DNA of 64,000 bases from Motiliproteus sediminis (GTDB lineage: Bacteria; Pseudomonadota; Gammaproteobacteria; Pseudomonadales; Balneatricaceae), in the NCBI RefSeq assembly GCF_017912535.1, contig NZ_JAERQK010000011.1, positions 1-64,000 on the forward strand, read 5' to 3'. The position numbers were made by a program, and so were the translations under genes. Below are positions 1 to 6,719 of the stretch, piece by piece. The notes under the pieces were generated by a model. The model was not told the origin of the DNA. It saw only the letters and a list, made by a program, of their open reading frames with translations, and did no database searches. How positions within the stretch are numbered: position 1 is the stretch's first letter; each line of letters begins with the position of its first letter.

Positions 1-2
1 TG

Positions 3-170
3 CAACGCCTGCTGAGTTTGCAGCCAGAACACGGCAGCAGCCGAAGGACGGTACAGAACGGAAATTACGAGATAAATGAACAGGGCTTTACTAGACGCAA
101 ACTGGTACTAAATCTGGGGGCAGGTCAGGTAAACTGTCCGTCATGGAGGGTTTCTAGTCATGAGCCTTGA
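3..170 (+). CDS. 3' end of an unidentified protein (partial)
   Basis: A frame is open from the window edge for 55 codons and stops at TGA 168-170, eleven bases past the start of the next gene. The translated tail has a basic stretch followed by LVLNLGAGQVNCPSW. That loosely resembles the C-terminus of type II secretion/type IV pilus minor pseudopilins of the GspH/FimT type, which end in a hydrophobic strand, a Gly and a Cys. With only the tail visible this is a guess. The GC-rich codons differ from the AT-rich gene that follows. Confidence 0.35.
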   Translation, partial: QRLLSLQPEHGSSRRTVQNGNYEINEQGFTRRKLVLNLGAGQVNCPSWRVSSHEP

Positions 171-543
171 ACGATTCATATTATCTACAACGATAATAAT
201 CCTATCTATCACCCAGGCTGCCTGTTCTATTCAAGATGAGTATATTCAGCCACACTTGGAAATGGACCTGATCAGACAGGAAATTGCGGAAAAACAGAAT
301 CAAAGAGAACAGATCCTGGATTACATAGAGTCCAGTGATCAGATGGCTCATAGAAAAAATGATGATAATGCAATAAATGCTAATGATGAGCTGGTTTTAA
401 AAAACAACAATATAAACAATGTGGAGGATGCAAAGGAGGTTTTAAGGTCACTGGAGGTGCAGATTAAGAAGCTTAAATCTAAGTATCGAAGTCTGGCTCC
501 TGTTGAAATAAATCGCGATGTAAAAGACAAGAATCTTATTTAG
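160..543 (+). CDS. small AT-rich lipoprotein-like hypothetical protein
   Basis: The family is not recognised. The 127-residue product starts with a hydrophobic segment (residues 6-21) ending in TQAAC, so it may be exported and lipidated at Cys22; Gln at -3 is atypical for a lipobox. The rest is charged, rich in Asn, Lys and Glu, and probably helical or coiled (IRQEIAEKQNQREQI; EVLRSLEVQIKKLKSKY). It has no cysteines after the possible lipid anchor. A GGAGG sequence lies 10 bases before the ATG. The gene and its 3' flank are clearly AT-rich against the surrounding GC-rich DNA, which suggests acquisition from elsewhere. Confidence 0.6.
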   Translation: MSLERFILSTTIIILSITQAACSIQDEYIQPHLEMDLIRQEIAEKQNQREQILDYIESSDQMAHRKNDDNAINANDELVLKNNNINNVEDAKEVLRSLEVQIKKLKSKYRSLAPVEINRDVKDKNLI

Positions 544-690
544 TTTATTTATTGTCTTAGTTTATATTGGTCGTATCATAGGTAGATGGTTATTTCGCAG
601 TCGGAAAATAAACATGCCGTGATGCTATTATAAATCGTATAAGTATTATTCTTTTTTAGTTATACAGTGGTGTCGTCATCTCTTATCTAG
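544..690. other. AT-rich intergenic stretch
   Basis: This stretch has no convincing reading frame. It is markedly AT-rich and continues the composition of the preceding small gene. It probably holds the promoter for the fibre locus; several TATAAT-like hexamers occur, but I cannot choose one. Confidence 0.4.
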
Positions 691-839
691 GCAGGGCATG
701 CAAGGTGGCTGCGGCTACTAAAGCCTCCTCAAAGCCAGTGATTACCCAGGAGCTCATGTAGCCGTTCTCCGGGGAGCTGCAATGTCATCTTCTGCGCAAA
801 GCAGTCATCTTCGTAGCTCTGCACCACACCGCCTGGGAC
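691..839 (+). ncRNA. candidate structured leader upstream of the fibre locus
   Basis: Several nested inverted repeats occur in this gene-free stretch. CGGCTAC (712-718) pairs with GTAGCCG (758-764), enclosing CTCCT (725-729) with AGGAG (748-752). A second domain has CTGC (792-795) with GCAG (801-804), flanked by two exact direct copies of GTCATCTTC (784-792 and 804-812) and closed by GAGCT/AGCTC. It ends about 100 bases before the first fibre gene, so it could be a 5' leader or riboswitch-like element. It matches no family I know. Its function is inference. Confidence 0.35.
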
Positions 840-862
840 GATAGATATCAAACGAAAAAATT

Positions 863-894
863 TGAACCCCTTCTGCGGCTACCCGTTACCCACG
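863..894 (+). promoter_or_regulatory. shared upstream motif, copy A
   Basis: TGAACCC and GTTACCCAC are separated so that their starts are 22 bases apart; GTTACC begins 55 bases before the ATG at 940. The same two blocks, 21 bases apart, recur upstream of the genes at 2197 and 3615. This suggests a common regulator site or a conserved leader piece for the three transcription units. Confidence 0.45.
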
Positions 895-939
895 GGCTGC
901 AACACCCCATTGGCATACTTAGCCCCGAAGGAGATCATT

Positions 940-1581
940 ATGAACCCCACCGCCAAAACCCTGATCATTGCCCTGTCTACCGTTGCTGCGCTGAACGTCG
1001 GCGCTGCCCATGCCGGTTCGCCGGTGTTTGGCTACAAGCCGATCAAGATCGACTACAACGGCAGCTTTAACACCAACAACGACGTCCGCACCCGGATCGA
1101 CAACAGCAAGCGCGTTGATACTGATACCCGCCTGAACTACGACCTGGACAACAGCGTGCGTTACAAGCTGAGCAACAAGTTCGACTACGACCTGCGCTAC
1201 GACTATCGCCAGGACAACATCGGTGCCGACCAGGCCATCAACCAGTACCGCAACTACAGCAGCGACGTCGGCCAGAACGCTGGCAACGTCGGTGGTGCCA
1301 GCGGCCACAGCATGAGCCAGAGTCAGGGCGACACCAACGTTGGCGCGCTGGTGAAGGAGCGCAGCTACAGTTCCAACCGCGGTCACAGCCTGTTGTCACC
1401 GAGCTTCAGCAGTCATAGCGGCAGCACCCATACCGGTAACATGAGCGGCAGCCAGATCGGCGCCGGCCAGTCCGGTGTGCAGGTGGGTGATGTCACCAAC
1501 GTGCAGAGCAACGATCAGCAGCAGACTGCCAGCTCTTATACCGGCTCCATTGATTGGGTTGGTAACAGTGCCAGCAAGTAA
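940..1581 (+). CDS. secreted Asn/Gly/Ser-rich fibre-subunit-like protein (paralogue of the next gene)
   Basis: The product has 213 residues when started at the ATG after GAAGGAG; a longer frame opens at 862 but has no comparable ribosome site. A signal peptide ends at AHA (residue 25). Residues 35-100 are rich in Asp, Asn, Tyr and Arg and look like alternating strands. Residues 115-195 are low-complexity Ser/Gly/Asn/Gln. Two blocks recur in the protein encoded at 2197: GHSMSQSQG with VGALV (residues 122-138), and SQIGAGQSGVQVGD with QSN (171-191). Two Gln-rich, Cys-free paralogues beside a CsgG-type secretion gene suggest an extracellular amyloid-like fibre pair comparable to CsgA/CsgB or HfaA/HfaD. 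The canonical curlin repeat is not present, so homology to curlin is not claimed. A UUCG-loop terminator follows directly, so it is transcribed alone or is the main product of the locus. Confidence 0.75.
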   Translation: MNPTAKTLIIALSTVAALNVGAAHAGSPVFGYKPIKIDYNGSFNTNNDVRTRIDNSKRVDTDTRLNYDLDNSVRYKLSNKFDYDLRYDYRQDNIGADQAINQYRNYSSDVGQNAGNVGGASGHSMSQSQGDTNVGALVKERSYSSNRGHSLLSPSFSSHSGSTHTGNMSGSQIGAGQSGVQVGDVTNVQSNDQQQTASSYTGSIDWVGNSASK

Positions 1582-1601
1582 GCCGGATCCTGTGTGTTCA
1601 G

Positions 1602-1625
1602 AGCCTCCTTCGGGAGGCTTTTTTT
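1602..1625 (+). terminator. rho-independent terminator after the first fibre gene
   Basis: AGCCTCC and GGAGGCT form a 7-bp stem with a TTCG loop, followed by a run of seven T (1619-1625). It lies 20 bases past the stop codon. Confidence 0.9.
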
Positions 1626-1627
1626 GT

Positions 1628-2038
1628 GGTTCTTCACGGGTTAGGGTGAATGACTCAAACCGGCGCGGAGCGGATATGGACTATCTGCTACTCGGCTCGG
1701 TGCTAAAGCTCATTTTAGGCGTTGCGAGAAAGTCCCTGTTCCGCCCTCCCGGGCGGCGTCATTCTTTGCCAGACGCGACAAAGAACGAAGCAAGAAAACG
1801 CTAACGGTGCCATATACCCCCTGGTTCCGCCGCCCTGCGGGTTCACTGCGCGTGGTGCGAACAATCCGGGGAGCGTCAGAATGGCCCTCCCTGGCCATAC
1901 GGCCGCCGCTTCGCGCATCCAGCGCTCTCCCCTTGCGGGCCTTAATCGGATTCTTTACCCCATGCTCGTTGGCTCCAAAGGGGCTGCGTCGCAACTGCAA
2001 TACCGCATTTCTCTGCGCCGCCCGTGTGGGCGCAACAG
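1628..2038 (+). repeat. dispersed repeat R1 (MITE-like)
   Basis: This is one of three copies in the window (others at 4626 and, inverted, at 5045). Shared blocks include GGCGCGGAGCGGA near the left end, a CCGCCC/GGGCGG dyad at about 1741-1756, AAGAACGAAGC and CTTCGCGCATCCAGCGCT. The inner part, 1736-2037, begins with CTGTTCCGCCC...CGGGCGGCG. It ends with the inverted equivalent, whose reverse complement reads CTGTTGCGCCC...CGGGCGGCG, so it has imperfect terminal inverted repeats of about 24 bases. Short frames inside it are not genes. No transposase is encoded. It sits between the two fibre paralogues. Confidence 0.8.
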
Positions 2039-2050
2039 AAACTTTCAGAG

Positions 2051-2066
2051 TGCTGGTTAACCAGCA
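2051..2066. promoter_or_regulatory. perfect 16-bp palindrome, possible operator
   Basis: TGCTGGTTAACCAGCA reads the same on both strands. It lies just beyond the repeat R1 and 131 bases before the second fibre gene, close to the shared upstream motif at 2096. A dimeric regulator could bind here; none is identified. Confidence 0.35.
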
Positions 2067-2095
2067 GCGCTAACCACCTCGCCGACGCAATACTT

Positions 2096-2126
2096 TGAAC
2101 CCATTTCCGCGACCCCGTTACCCACC
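2096..2126 (+). promoter_or_regulatory. shared upstream motif, copy B
   Basis: TGAACCC and GTTACCCACC start 21 bases apart, matching copies A (863) and C (3536). GTTACC begins 80 bases before the ATG at 2197. Confidence 0.45.
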
Positions 2127-2196
2127 GTTAGAAGAGCCGTCTCCGCGCGCTGGCGCGGGCCTGCTCATCGCTCCATCCCCATAGAGGAGAACGGTT

Positions 2197-2742
2197 ATGG
2201 ATACTCAAAACAAGGCACTCGCCACAGCGCTGGCGCTGTGGCTGGTCGGGCCAGCGCAGGCCGATGAAGCGCGCAGCGAGATGACGCGCCAGTACCTGCT
2301 TGACCGGCAGTACCAGAGCCACCAGCAGCGTGAAAGCGAGCACGCACTGCAGAGCGGCGTCGATCAGGGCGCGGGCAATCAGGCCCAGACCCAAGGCCAC
2401 CAGTTGTCGCAGCAACAGGGTGGCGTCGAGGTGGGCGCGCTGGTCAGCGGTGGCTACCAACCCCAGGCGGGCGGTGGCGGCTTCAACTGGCAGTTCGTGC
2501 CGCAGAGTAACGTCGCTCATATCGAGGGCGACAACGACGGCGTGATCCAGCTCACCAATATCAACGCCAGCAACGGCAGCGTGCATATCGGCGATGTCAA
2601 TCAGGGCAACCTGTACAACAGCCAGATCGGTAACAGCCAGCAGGGCGTCCAGAGTGGCGACAGCACCAGTGCCCAGAGCAACCAGCAGCGGCAGCAGTCT
2701 GACAGCCAGGCCGCCAGCCAAGACCACAACCGCAACGGCTAG
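2197..2742 (+). CDS. secreted Gln/Asn-rich fibre-subunit-like protein (paralogue of the first)
   Basis: The product has 181 residues with a signal peptide cleaved after AQA (residue 22), and AGAGGAG lies before the ATG. After a Gln-rich helical stretch (30-60) it carries GHQLSQQQG with VGALV (67-83), the counterpart of residues 122-138 in the product at 940. Residues 100-165 contain short strand-like units of the form I-x-G-D-x-N-x-G (IEGDNDG, IGDVNQG), then SQIGNSQQGVQSGD with QSN (142-162), again shared with the paralogue. There are no cysteines. This is consistent with a repetitive extracellular strand or nucleator subunit secreted through the CsgG-like pore encoded at 3615. The gene begins an operon with the next two, 9 bases and then a 4-base overlap apart. 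Confidence 0.75.
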   Translation: MDTQNKALATALALWLVGPAQADEARSEMTRQYLLDRQYQSHQQRESEHALQSGVDQGAGNQAQTQGHQLSQQQGGVEVGALVSGGYQPQAGGGGFNWQFVPQSNVAHIEGDNDGVIQLTNINASNGSVHIGDVNQGNLYNSQIGNSQQGVQSGDSTSAQSNQQRQQSDSQAASQDHNRNG

Positions 2743-2751
2743 GAGGCAGCT

Positions 2752-3165
2752 ATGAACCCTTTAATCACCGCCCTGGCACTGCTGCTCGGTCTGAGCATGG
2801 TGCCGGCCTACGCGGATAACGCGGCCACCAACGCCGCGCCGCCGCCTGAGCTGCAACGCCTGCAAGCGCTGCAGAACATGCGCCTGCGGCTGGAACAGGA
2901 CTGGGCCGGCTATCTGCAGGCGGCGCGTAACAACGCCAGTGCGCAGCCGGTGGCCGTCGGAGCGACTCCGGAGGTGGCGCAGATGCGTCAGCAGGTGACC
3001 CACAACCTGGAACGGCTGGAGGACCGCTTTCGCTGCCTCGACGTCGATCTTAACGGCAACAACGGCAACGTGGTGCTGATCTGCGGCGACAACAATGGCC
3101 GCGTCGACAGCAACAACCAACAGGCGCTGGGCGCCGATCTCAACGTTAGCGGAGGTACCCCATGA
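2752..3165 (+). CDS. small secreted protein of the fibre operon, unknown family
   Basis: The product has 137 residues. A strong AGGAGG precedes the ATG, and a signal peptide ends near AYA (residue 21). Residues 32-95 form amphipathic helices (ELQRLQALQNMRLRLEQDW; VAQMRQQVTHNLERLEDR). The C-terminal 40 residues are Asn/Gly-rich with alternating hydrophobic positions (DLNGNNGNVVLICGDNNGRV) and could form a short beta unit. Cys95 and Cys111 may be disulphide-bonded in the periplasm. The coiled N-half and Asn/Gly-rich C-half suggest an accessory or capping role, which is inference. It overlaps the next gene by ATGA. Confidence 0.7.
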   Translation: MNPLITALALLLGLSMVPAYADNAATNAAPPPELQRLQALQNMRLRLEQDWAGYLQAARNNASAQPVAVGATPEVAQMRQQVTHNLERLEDRFRCLDVDLNGNNGNVVLICGDNNGRVDSNNQQALGADLNVSGGTP

Positions 3166-3473
3166 GACCCTGGACCTCACCCCTCGGCGTGACCTTTACG
3201 GCGGCCCTGCTCGCTCTGGGCGCCCGTGCTGAACCGGCGCAGGGACTGCGTATCGCCGAACGCAGTTGCGGCGGTGTCGATCTGGTGGTGACCTCGGCGG
3301 ATCGCTTCGACCCCATGGTGCAGCAGCTGCTGGTCAAACAGCAGCTTAGCGGTCATCCGGTGATCGAGCAGCCGCGCTTTCTGGTGATCCCCTACCGTGA
3401 TGACGGCTACCTCACCGAGGCGCAGATCCGTTATCTGGAGCAGCTGCTGAGCCGGGCCAGCCGGCGCGAGTGA
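3162..3473 (+). CDS. small secreted protein of the fibre operon, CsgE-sized but unrecognised
   Basis: The product has 103 residues with a signal peptide ending around ARA (residue 23) and a single Cys36. The mature part is a compact alpha/beta-looking domain (GGVDLVVTSADRFDP; HPVIEQPRFLVIPYRDDG) ending in a helix (AQIRYLEQLLSRA). It occupies the place where curli loci carry the CsgE/CsgF periplasmic or surface helpers, but I see no sequence match to either. Translation is probably coupled to the preceding gene through the ATGA overlap. A long perfect terminator follows. Confidence 0.7.
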   Translation: MRPWTSPLGVTFTAALLALGARAEPAQGLRIAERSCGGVDLVVTSADRFDPMVQQLLVKQQLSGHPVIEQPRFLVIPYRDDGYLTEAQIRYLEQLLSRASRRE

Positions 3474-3516
3474 CGGCTGTGTCGGTGATCGGCGCGCAAT
3501 CAGCGCGCTATGGCAT

Positions 3517-3550
3517 AAAAGGGTTCAGAAAAATCTGAACCCTTTTTTTT
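3517..3550 (+). terminator. rho-independent terminator ending the three-gene fibre operon
   Basis: AAAAGGGTTCAGA (3517-3529) pairs with TCTGAACCCTTTT (3534-3546) around an AAAA loop and runs into eight T. Its 3' arm overlaps the shared motif copy C, so termination and the next promoter or leader are interleaved. Confidence 0.92.
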
Positions 3551-3565
3551 GTGGCTGTTACCTAC
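3536..3565 (+). promoter_or_regulatory. shared upstream motif, copy C
   Basis: TGAACCC and GTTACCTACC start 21 bases apart, as in copy B; GTTACC begins 58 bases before the ATG at 3615. Because its left block doubles as a terminator arm, part of this match could be coincidental. Confidence 0.35.
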
Positions 3566-3614
3566 CGGTTGTATCGCGCTTCCCGCAACGCCAACGAACT
3601 CTGGAGATACCGTC

Positions 3615-4580
3615 ATGAAATTCAATAACCTGATCGCCATCCCCCTGATCGCCCTGAGCCTGGTGGGCTGTAAGCAGCAGACCGTGAAGTCCTCAGTCAG
3701 CGCCGAACAACGTGCAGCCGTCGAGTGCACCGGCCCCAAAATGCGGGTCGCGGTGATGCCGGTTGGTGCCACCGGCAAGCTGGGCGCCTTTGAAGGCTAC
3801 GACGTCGGTGAAGCGATGTCGTCGCAACTGACCACCGCGCTGCAGCAGACCGGCTGCTTTGTGGTCACCGAGCGTACCGCGCTGTCCCATATCCTGCGTG
3901 AGCAGGAGCTCGGCCTGGCTGGTGTCACCAGTGCCGAGACCGCGCCCCAGGCGGGCCGCATCGCCGGTGCCCAGGTGCTGGTCAAAGCGGATATCACCGA
4001 GTTTGAGCCGCAAAAAGAGAGCGGCGGGCTGAACTTTGGCTTTGCCTCCTCCAGCCTGCCTTTTGGTTTGCGTCTGGGTGGCAGCGGCGGTAGCAGCCAC
4101 GTGGCCATCGACCTGCGCCTGCTCGACGCCAGCACCGGTGAAGTGCTGTTCACCCAACGGGTGGAAGCGGACAGCGAGTCGCGCGGTCTGGCGCTGGGTC
4201 TGGACTTTGAGAAGATCACTGTCGGTGGCGACAAGTTCTACAAGACTCCGCTGGGTCAGGCCACTCGGGTGGCGCTCAACGACGCGGTGTTCTACGTCAT
4301 TAAGGGTACCCGTCAGGTACCTTGGCAGGGCCAGATCGTCAGTACCCGCGGCGCTCACATCTTTATCAACGCGGGCCAGGATGCCGGTGTGAAAGTAGGT
4401 GACGTGATGCAGGTGTCCGCGGTGGCTGAAGCGCTGGTGGACCCGGAGAGCGGCCTGACCCTGGGCAAGATCGAGAACCCGCTGGGTCGGATCAAGATCA
4501 CCGCGGTGCAGGAGAAGTTTGCGGTAGCCTCGGCCATGGGTGCCTTCGACGTCCAGCGCGGCGACGTGATCCGCTACTGA
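3615..4580 (+). CDS. CsgG/HfaB-family outer-membrane secretion lipoprotein
   Basis: The product has 321 residues, starting at the ATG behind GGAGA; an earlier in-frame start at 3549 lies inside the terminator region and is rejected. The signal peptide ends in a lipobox, LVGC, with Cys19 lipidated. The CsgG fold is recognisable: MRVAVMPVG strand, EAMSSQLTTALQQTGCFVVTER, AGAQVLVKADITEF, then a Gly/Ser-rich segment (SGGLNFGFASS) and VAIDLRLLDASTGEVLFTQRVEADS that would supply the transmembrane hairpins. CsgG proteins form a nonameric outer-membrane pore exporting curli subunits. This one has an extra C-terminal domain of about 80 residues (WQGQIVSTRGAHIFINAGQD... VQRGDVIRY) resembling the FlgT C-terminal/SH3-like region found in several family members, so it is longer than E. 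coli CsgG. It probably exports the two paralogous proteins encoded upstream. Confidence 0.9.
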   Translation: MKFNNLIAIPLIALSLVGCKQQTVKSSVSAEQRAAVECTGPKMRVAVMPVGATGKLGAFEGYDVGEAMSSQLTTALQQTGCFVVTERTALSHILREQELGLAGVTSAETAPQAGRIAGAQVLVKADITEFEPQKESGGLNFGFASSSLPFGLRLGGSGGSSHVAIDLRLLDASTGEVLFTQRVEADSESRGLALGLDFEKITVGGDKFYKTPLGQATRVALNDAVFYVIKGTRQVPWQGQIVSTRGAHIFINAGQDAGVKVGDVMQVSAVAEALVDPESGLTLGKIENPLGRIKITAVQEKFAVASAMGAFDVQRGDVIRY

Positions 4581-4602
4581 GCGCATAGCTCAATCCAGAA
4601 CA

Positions 4603-4624
4603 AACCGGGCCAAGGCCCGGTTTT
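4603..4624 (+). terminator. terminator after the CsgG-like gene
   Basis: AACCGGGCC and GGCCCGGTT form a 9-bp stem with an AA loop, followed by TTTT. It ends 44 bases past the stop codon. Confidence 0.88.
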
Positions 4625-4625
4625 C

Positions 4626-4990
4626 TAGTTCTTAGCGGGCTAGGGTGGATGACTTAAGCCGGCGCGGAGCGGACGATTTTGCTAATAGCGTTGGCCTCAG
4701 CTTTTGGGGGGTTATCTCGTTACCACGCCGGCATTAACCCTCTGTTGCGCCCACCCGGGCGCATTCATTTTCTTTGAGCGCTCAAAGCAAACGAATCAAA
4801 AGAAAGCCGCCCCACTTACTTGTCGGCTACGCCGATTCCCTGCGCAGGGCACGAACAATCCGGGGGATCGTCAGAATGGCCGTCCCTGGCCATACTGCCG
4901 CCGCTTCGCGCATCCAGCGCTCGCCCCTGCGGGCCTTAATCGGATTCTTCGCACCCTGCTCCGGCTGCGTAAAAGGGGGGATGGGGTGCA
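4626..4990 (+). repeat. dispersed repeat R2
   Basis: Same orientation as R1. It shares GGCGCGGAGCGGA, the GCGCCC/GGGCGC dyad after CTGTT (about 4742-4764), CTTCGCGCATCCAGCGCTC and GGGCCTTAATCGGATTCTT. Its middle differs from R1 (GAATCAAAAGAAAGCCG in place of the R1 GAAGCAAGAAAACGC). The CTGTT dyad ends of R2 and R3 face outward, so 4740-5322 as a whole is bounded by inverted copies. Frames inside it are not considered genes. Confidence 0.78.
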
Positions 4991-5044
4991 AGCCGATACA
5001 CCAGGGTGAAAGGATCGAATAGACAGAATTTGAGGAGAACTCAG

Positions 5045-5395
5045 TCGCTCGACTGCGACTTAGCCCCTTTTGGAGCCGACGAGCACGGTGGCGGGGATTC
5101 GAAATAGGCCCCGAAGGGGGCGAGGCAAGGATGCCGAGCCGGATTGCGGCACAGGTATGTGCCGTCCGATCCGCCCGAATCACCGCTGCCGCGCGCAGTG
5201 GACCCGTAGGGCGGCGGAACCAGGGGAGCATAAAGCACTGTTAGCGTTTTCTTGCTTCGTTCTTTGTCGCGTTTGACAAAGAATGACGCCGCCCGGATGG
5301 GCGGAACAGAGGCTCTCATACCTCGCCGATAATGAGCCTTAAATCTTAAACAGCCGGCCCCGAACTAATGACCGCTCCGCGCCGTCATCAGCCGT
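5045..5395 (-). repeat. dispersed repeat R3, inverted relative to R1 and R2
   Basis: Read on the minus strand it contains GGCGCGGAGCGG, CTGTTCCGCCC...CGGGCGGCGTCATTC, ACAAAGAACGAAGCAAG, TGGTTCCGCCGCCCT and GCTCCAAAAGGGGCT, matching R1 in order. Its inner third diverges. About 55 bases of unrelated sequence separate it from R2. It ends close to the 3' end of the glycan export operon. Confidence 0.78.
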
Positions 5396-5420
5396 TTCCG
5401 CAAAAAGCACAACAGACGGA

Positions 5421-6719
5421 TTAAAAGCGCAGGTTGAGCGACAGCTCCGAGAACCAGGCCCGGTCCCGGCGGTCGTAGGCGCGCCCCGGCTTGAAAGTGC
5501 CCAGCGCCCAGCTGAGCTTAAGGTCCTTGGCCAGCCGGCCGGCCCAGACCAGATCGACCGCCTCGCCAATATCGCGCGAGTCACCATTAGGATCGTCAAG
5601 CAGGTTACTGTCGCGCAGGTCATCGTCCGCTTCCACCTGCCGGTAACGGTGATACAGCAGGTCGATGGAGCTGTCCTCGCTGGTGCGCATGCCCCAACCC
5701 AGAGTGGCGATCACCAGATTACTGAGCTCCGGCTCCAGCAGCTCGCCGTAGATCTTCACCTTGGTGACCCCCTGCAACTTGGCGTTGTTGTCCTGCAGAC
5801 CGGTCTGGCGAAAGTTATTGTCGGTGCCACTGCCATCGTTATCGCCGCTGCCGTAGGCAACTCCCAGGGTCAGGTTATGACGCTGCGCACCGGAGAAACG
5901 GTAGCTCCAGCCCAGATCGACGCCATAGCCGAGAATATCCCGCCCGCGCCGCTCACCACTGACCACCGCGGCTTCCAACCAGTAGTAGTGGTGAGAGGAG
6001 GCGCGGCCACTGCTGTGAATGCCGACAAAATCGAGATCTTCACCGTCCGCTTCACGTTCGTCACGCCGCAGCCAGTAGAGGTCCAGATCACGGTCCTCGG
6101 CCAGCCGTTGACGCAGGCGTAGTTCATAGTTGTCGATCGGGGTTTCGTCATCACTGTTGAACAGGTCACGATCGAACGCCTCCTCCCGCGTGGCCGACAG
6201 TTCCAGCCCCCAGGAGTCGCGGCGGTAGAGCAGGCGAATCCCATCCAGCTCCTCGTCATACAGCCACTCGCGCCGGTCACGGTAGCGCTGCCGGCCCAGC
6301 TGCACTGACCAGCCGGGCGCAAACTCCCGTAGCCACAGGTAGAGCTCCTTCAGCTCCAGCACGGCATCGTCGGAGCGGCGGCCATCGGGATGGTCCGGCC
6401 AGTATTTTTGCCGCAGCTCCAGCTCGGCAACCACACCCGCGTCGGCCGCCGGCGCCCAGGCCAGCACCGCTTCCAACTGCGGTTCGAGCGAGATCCGGCG
6501 GTCGTCACGATGGCGATCCAGATCGTGGTCGTCGCGGTACTCCGACTCCACCACCAGCTTGGCGCCGCCGTTGAGGTTGTCCGCCAGGCGGTGGTCTGGC
6601 GAAGGCGGGTCGTCAATATCGAACGCCACCCCGTCCGCTATCGCCATGCTCGCCCAAAACCAGCCTGCCAGAAGCAGCGCCCGCTCTCCCCCCCGTTGGT
6701 AACCGGATCTATCAGCCAT
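5421..6719 (-). CDS. AlgE-type outer-membrane glycan export porin
   Basis: The product has 432 residues with a signal peptide (hydrophobic residues 13-28). The remainder is a run of amphipathic strands rich in aromatic and acidic or Arg residues (VQLGRQRYRDRREWLYDEELDGIRLLYRR) ending in SELSLNLRF, an outer-membrane insertion signal with terminal Phe. The RLGRQ...YDEELDGIRL pattern and Arg/Asp-rich strands are those of the alginate export family (AlgE, an 18-strand beta-barrel that conducts a polyanionic polysaccharide). It is the last gene of a seven-gene operon and overlaps the preceding kinase-like gene by 8 bases. It likely releases the glycan made by that operon. The real substrate is unknown; no alginate polymerase or epimerase genes are present. 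Confidence 0.85.
   Translation of the reverse strand: MADRSGYQRGGERALLLAGWFWASMAIADGVAFDIDDPPSPDHRLADNLNGGAKLVVESEYRDDHDLDRHRDDRRISLEPQLEAVLAWAPAADAGVVAELELRQKYWPDHPDGRRSDDAVLELKELYLWLREFAPGWSVQLGRQRYRDRREWLYDEELDGIRLLYRRDSWGLELSATREEAFDRDLFNSDDETPIDNYELRLRQRLAEDRDLDLYWLRRDEREADGEDLDFVGIHSSGRASSHHYYWLEAAVVSGERRGRDILGYGVDLGWSYRFSGAQRHNLTLGVAYGSGDNDGSGTDNNFRQTGLQDNNAKLQGVTKVKIYGELLEPELSNLVIATLGWGMRTSEDSSIDLLYHRYRQVEADDDLRDSNLLDDPNGDSRDIGEAVDLVWAGRLAKDLKLSWALGTFKPGRAYDRRDRAWFSELSLNLRF

Noticed and set aside
691-770. c-di-GMP-I (GEMM) riboswitch
   Set aside because: AAAGCCUCC and a GGGCA are present, but the conserved GCAAACC and GGUAGGUAGCGGGGUUACC cores are missing, so only an unnamed structured leader is claimed.
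1722-2073. Overlapping frames in repeat R1 (and in R2 4704-5022, R3 4827-5319) coding for Arg/Pro-rich peptides
   Set aside because: They lie in a non-coding dispersed repeat, have no ribosome sites and are open only because of GC-rich composition.
940-2742. Calling the two subunits curlins (CsgA/CsgB)
   Set aside because: The S-x5-Q-x4-N-x5-Q repeat is not seen; only composition, paralogy and the pore context are similar.
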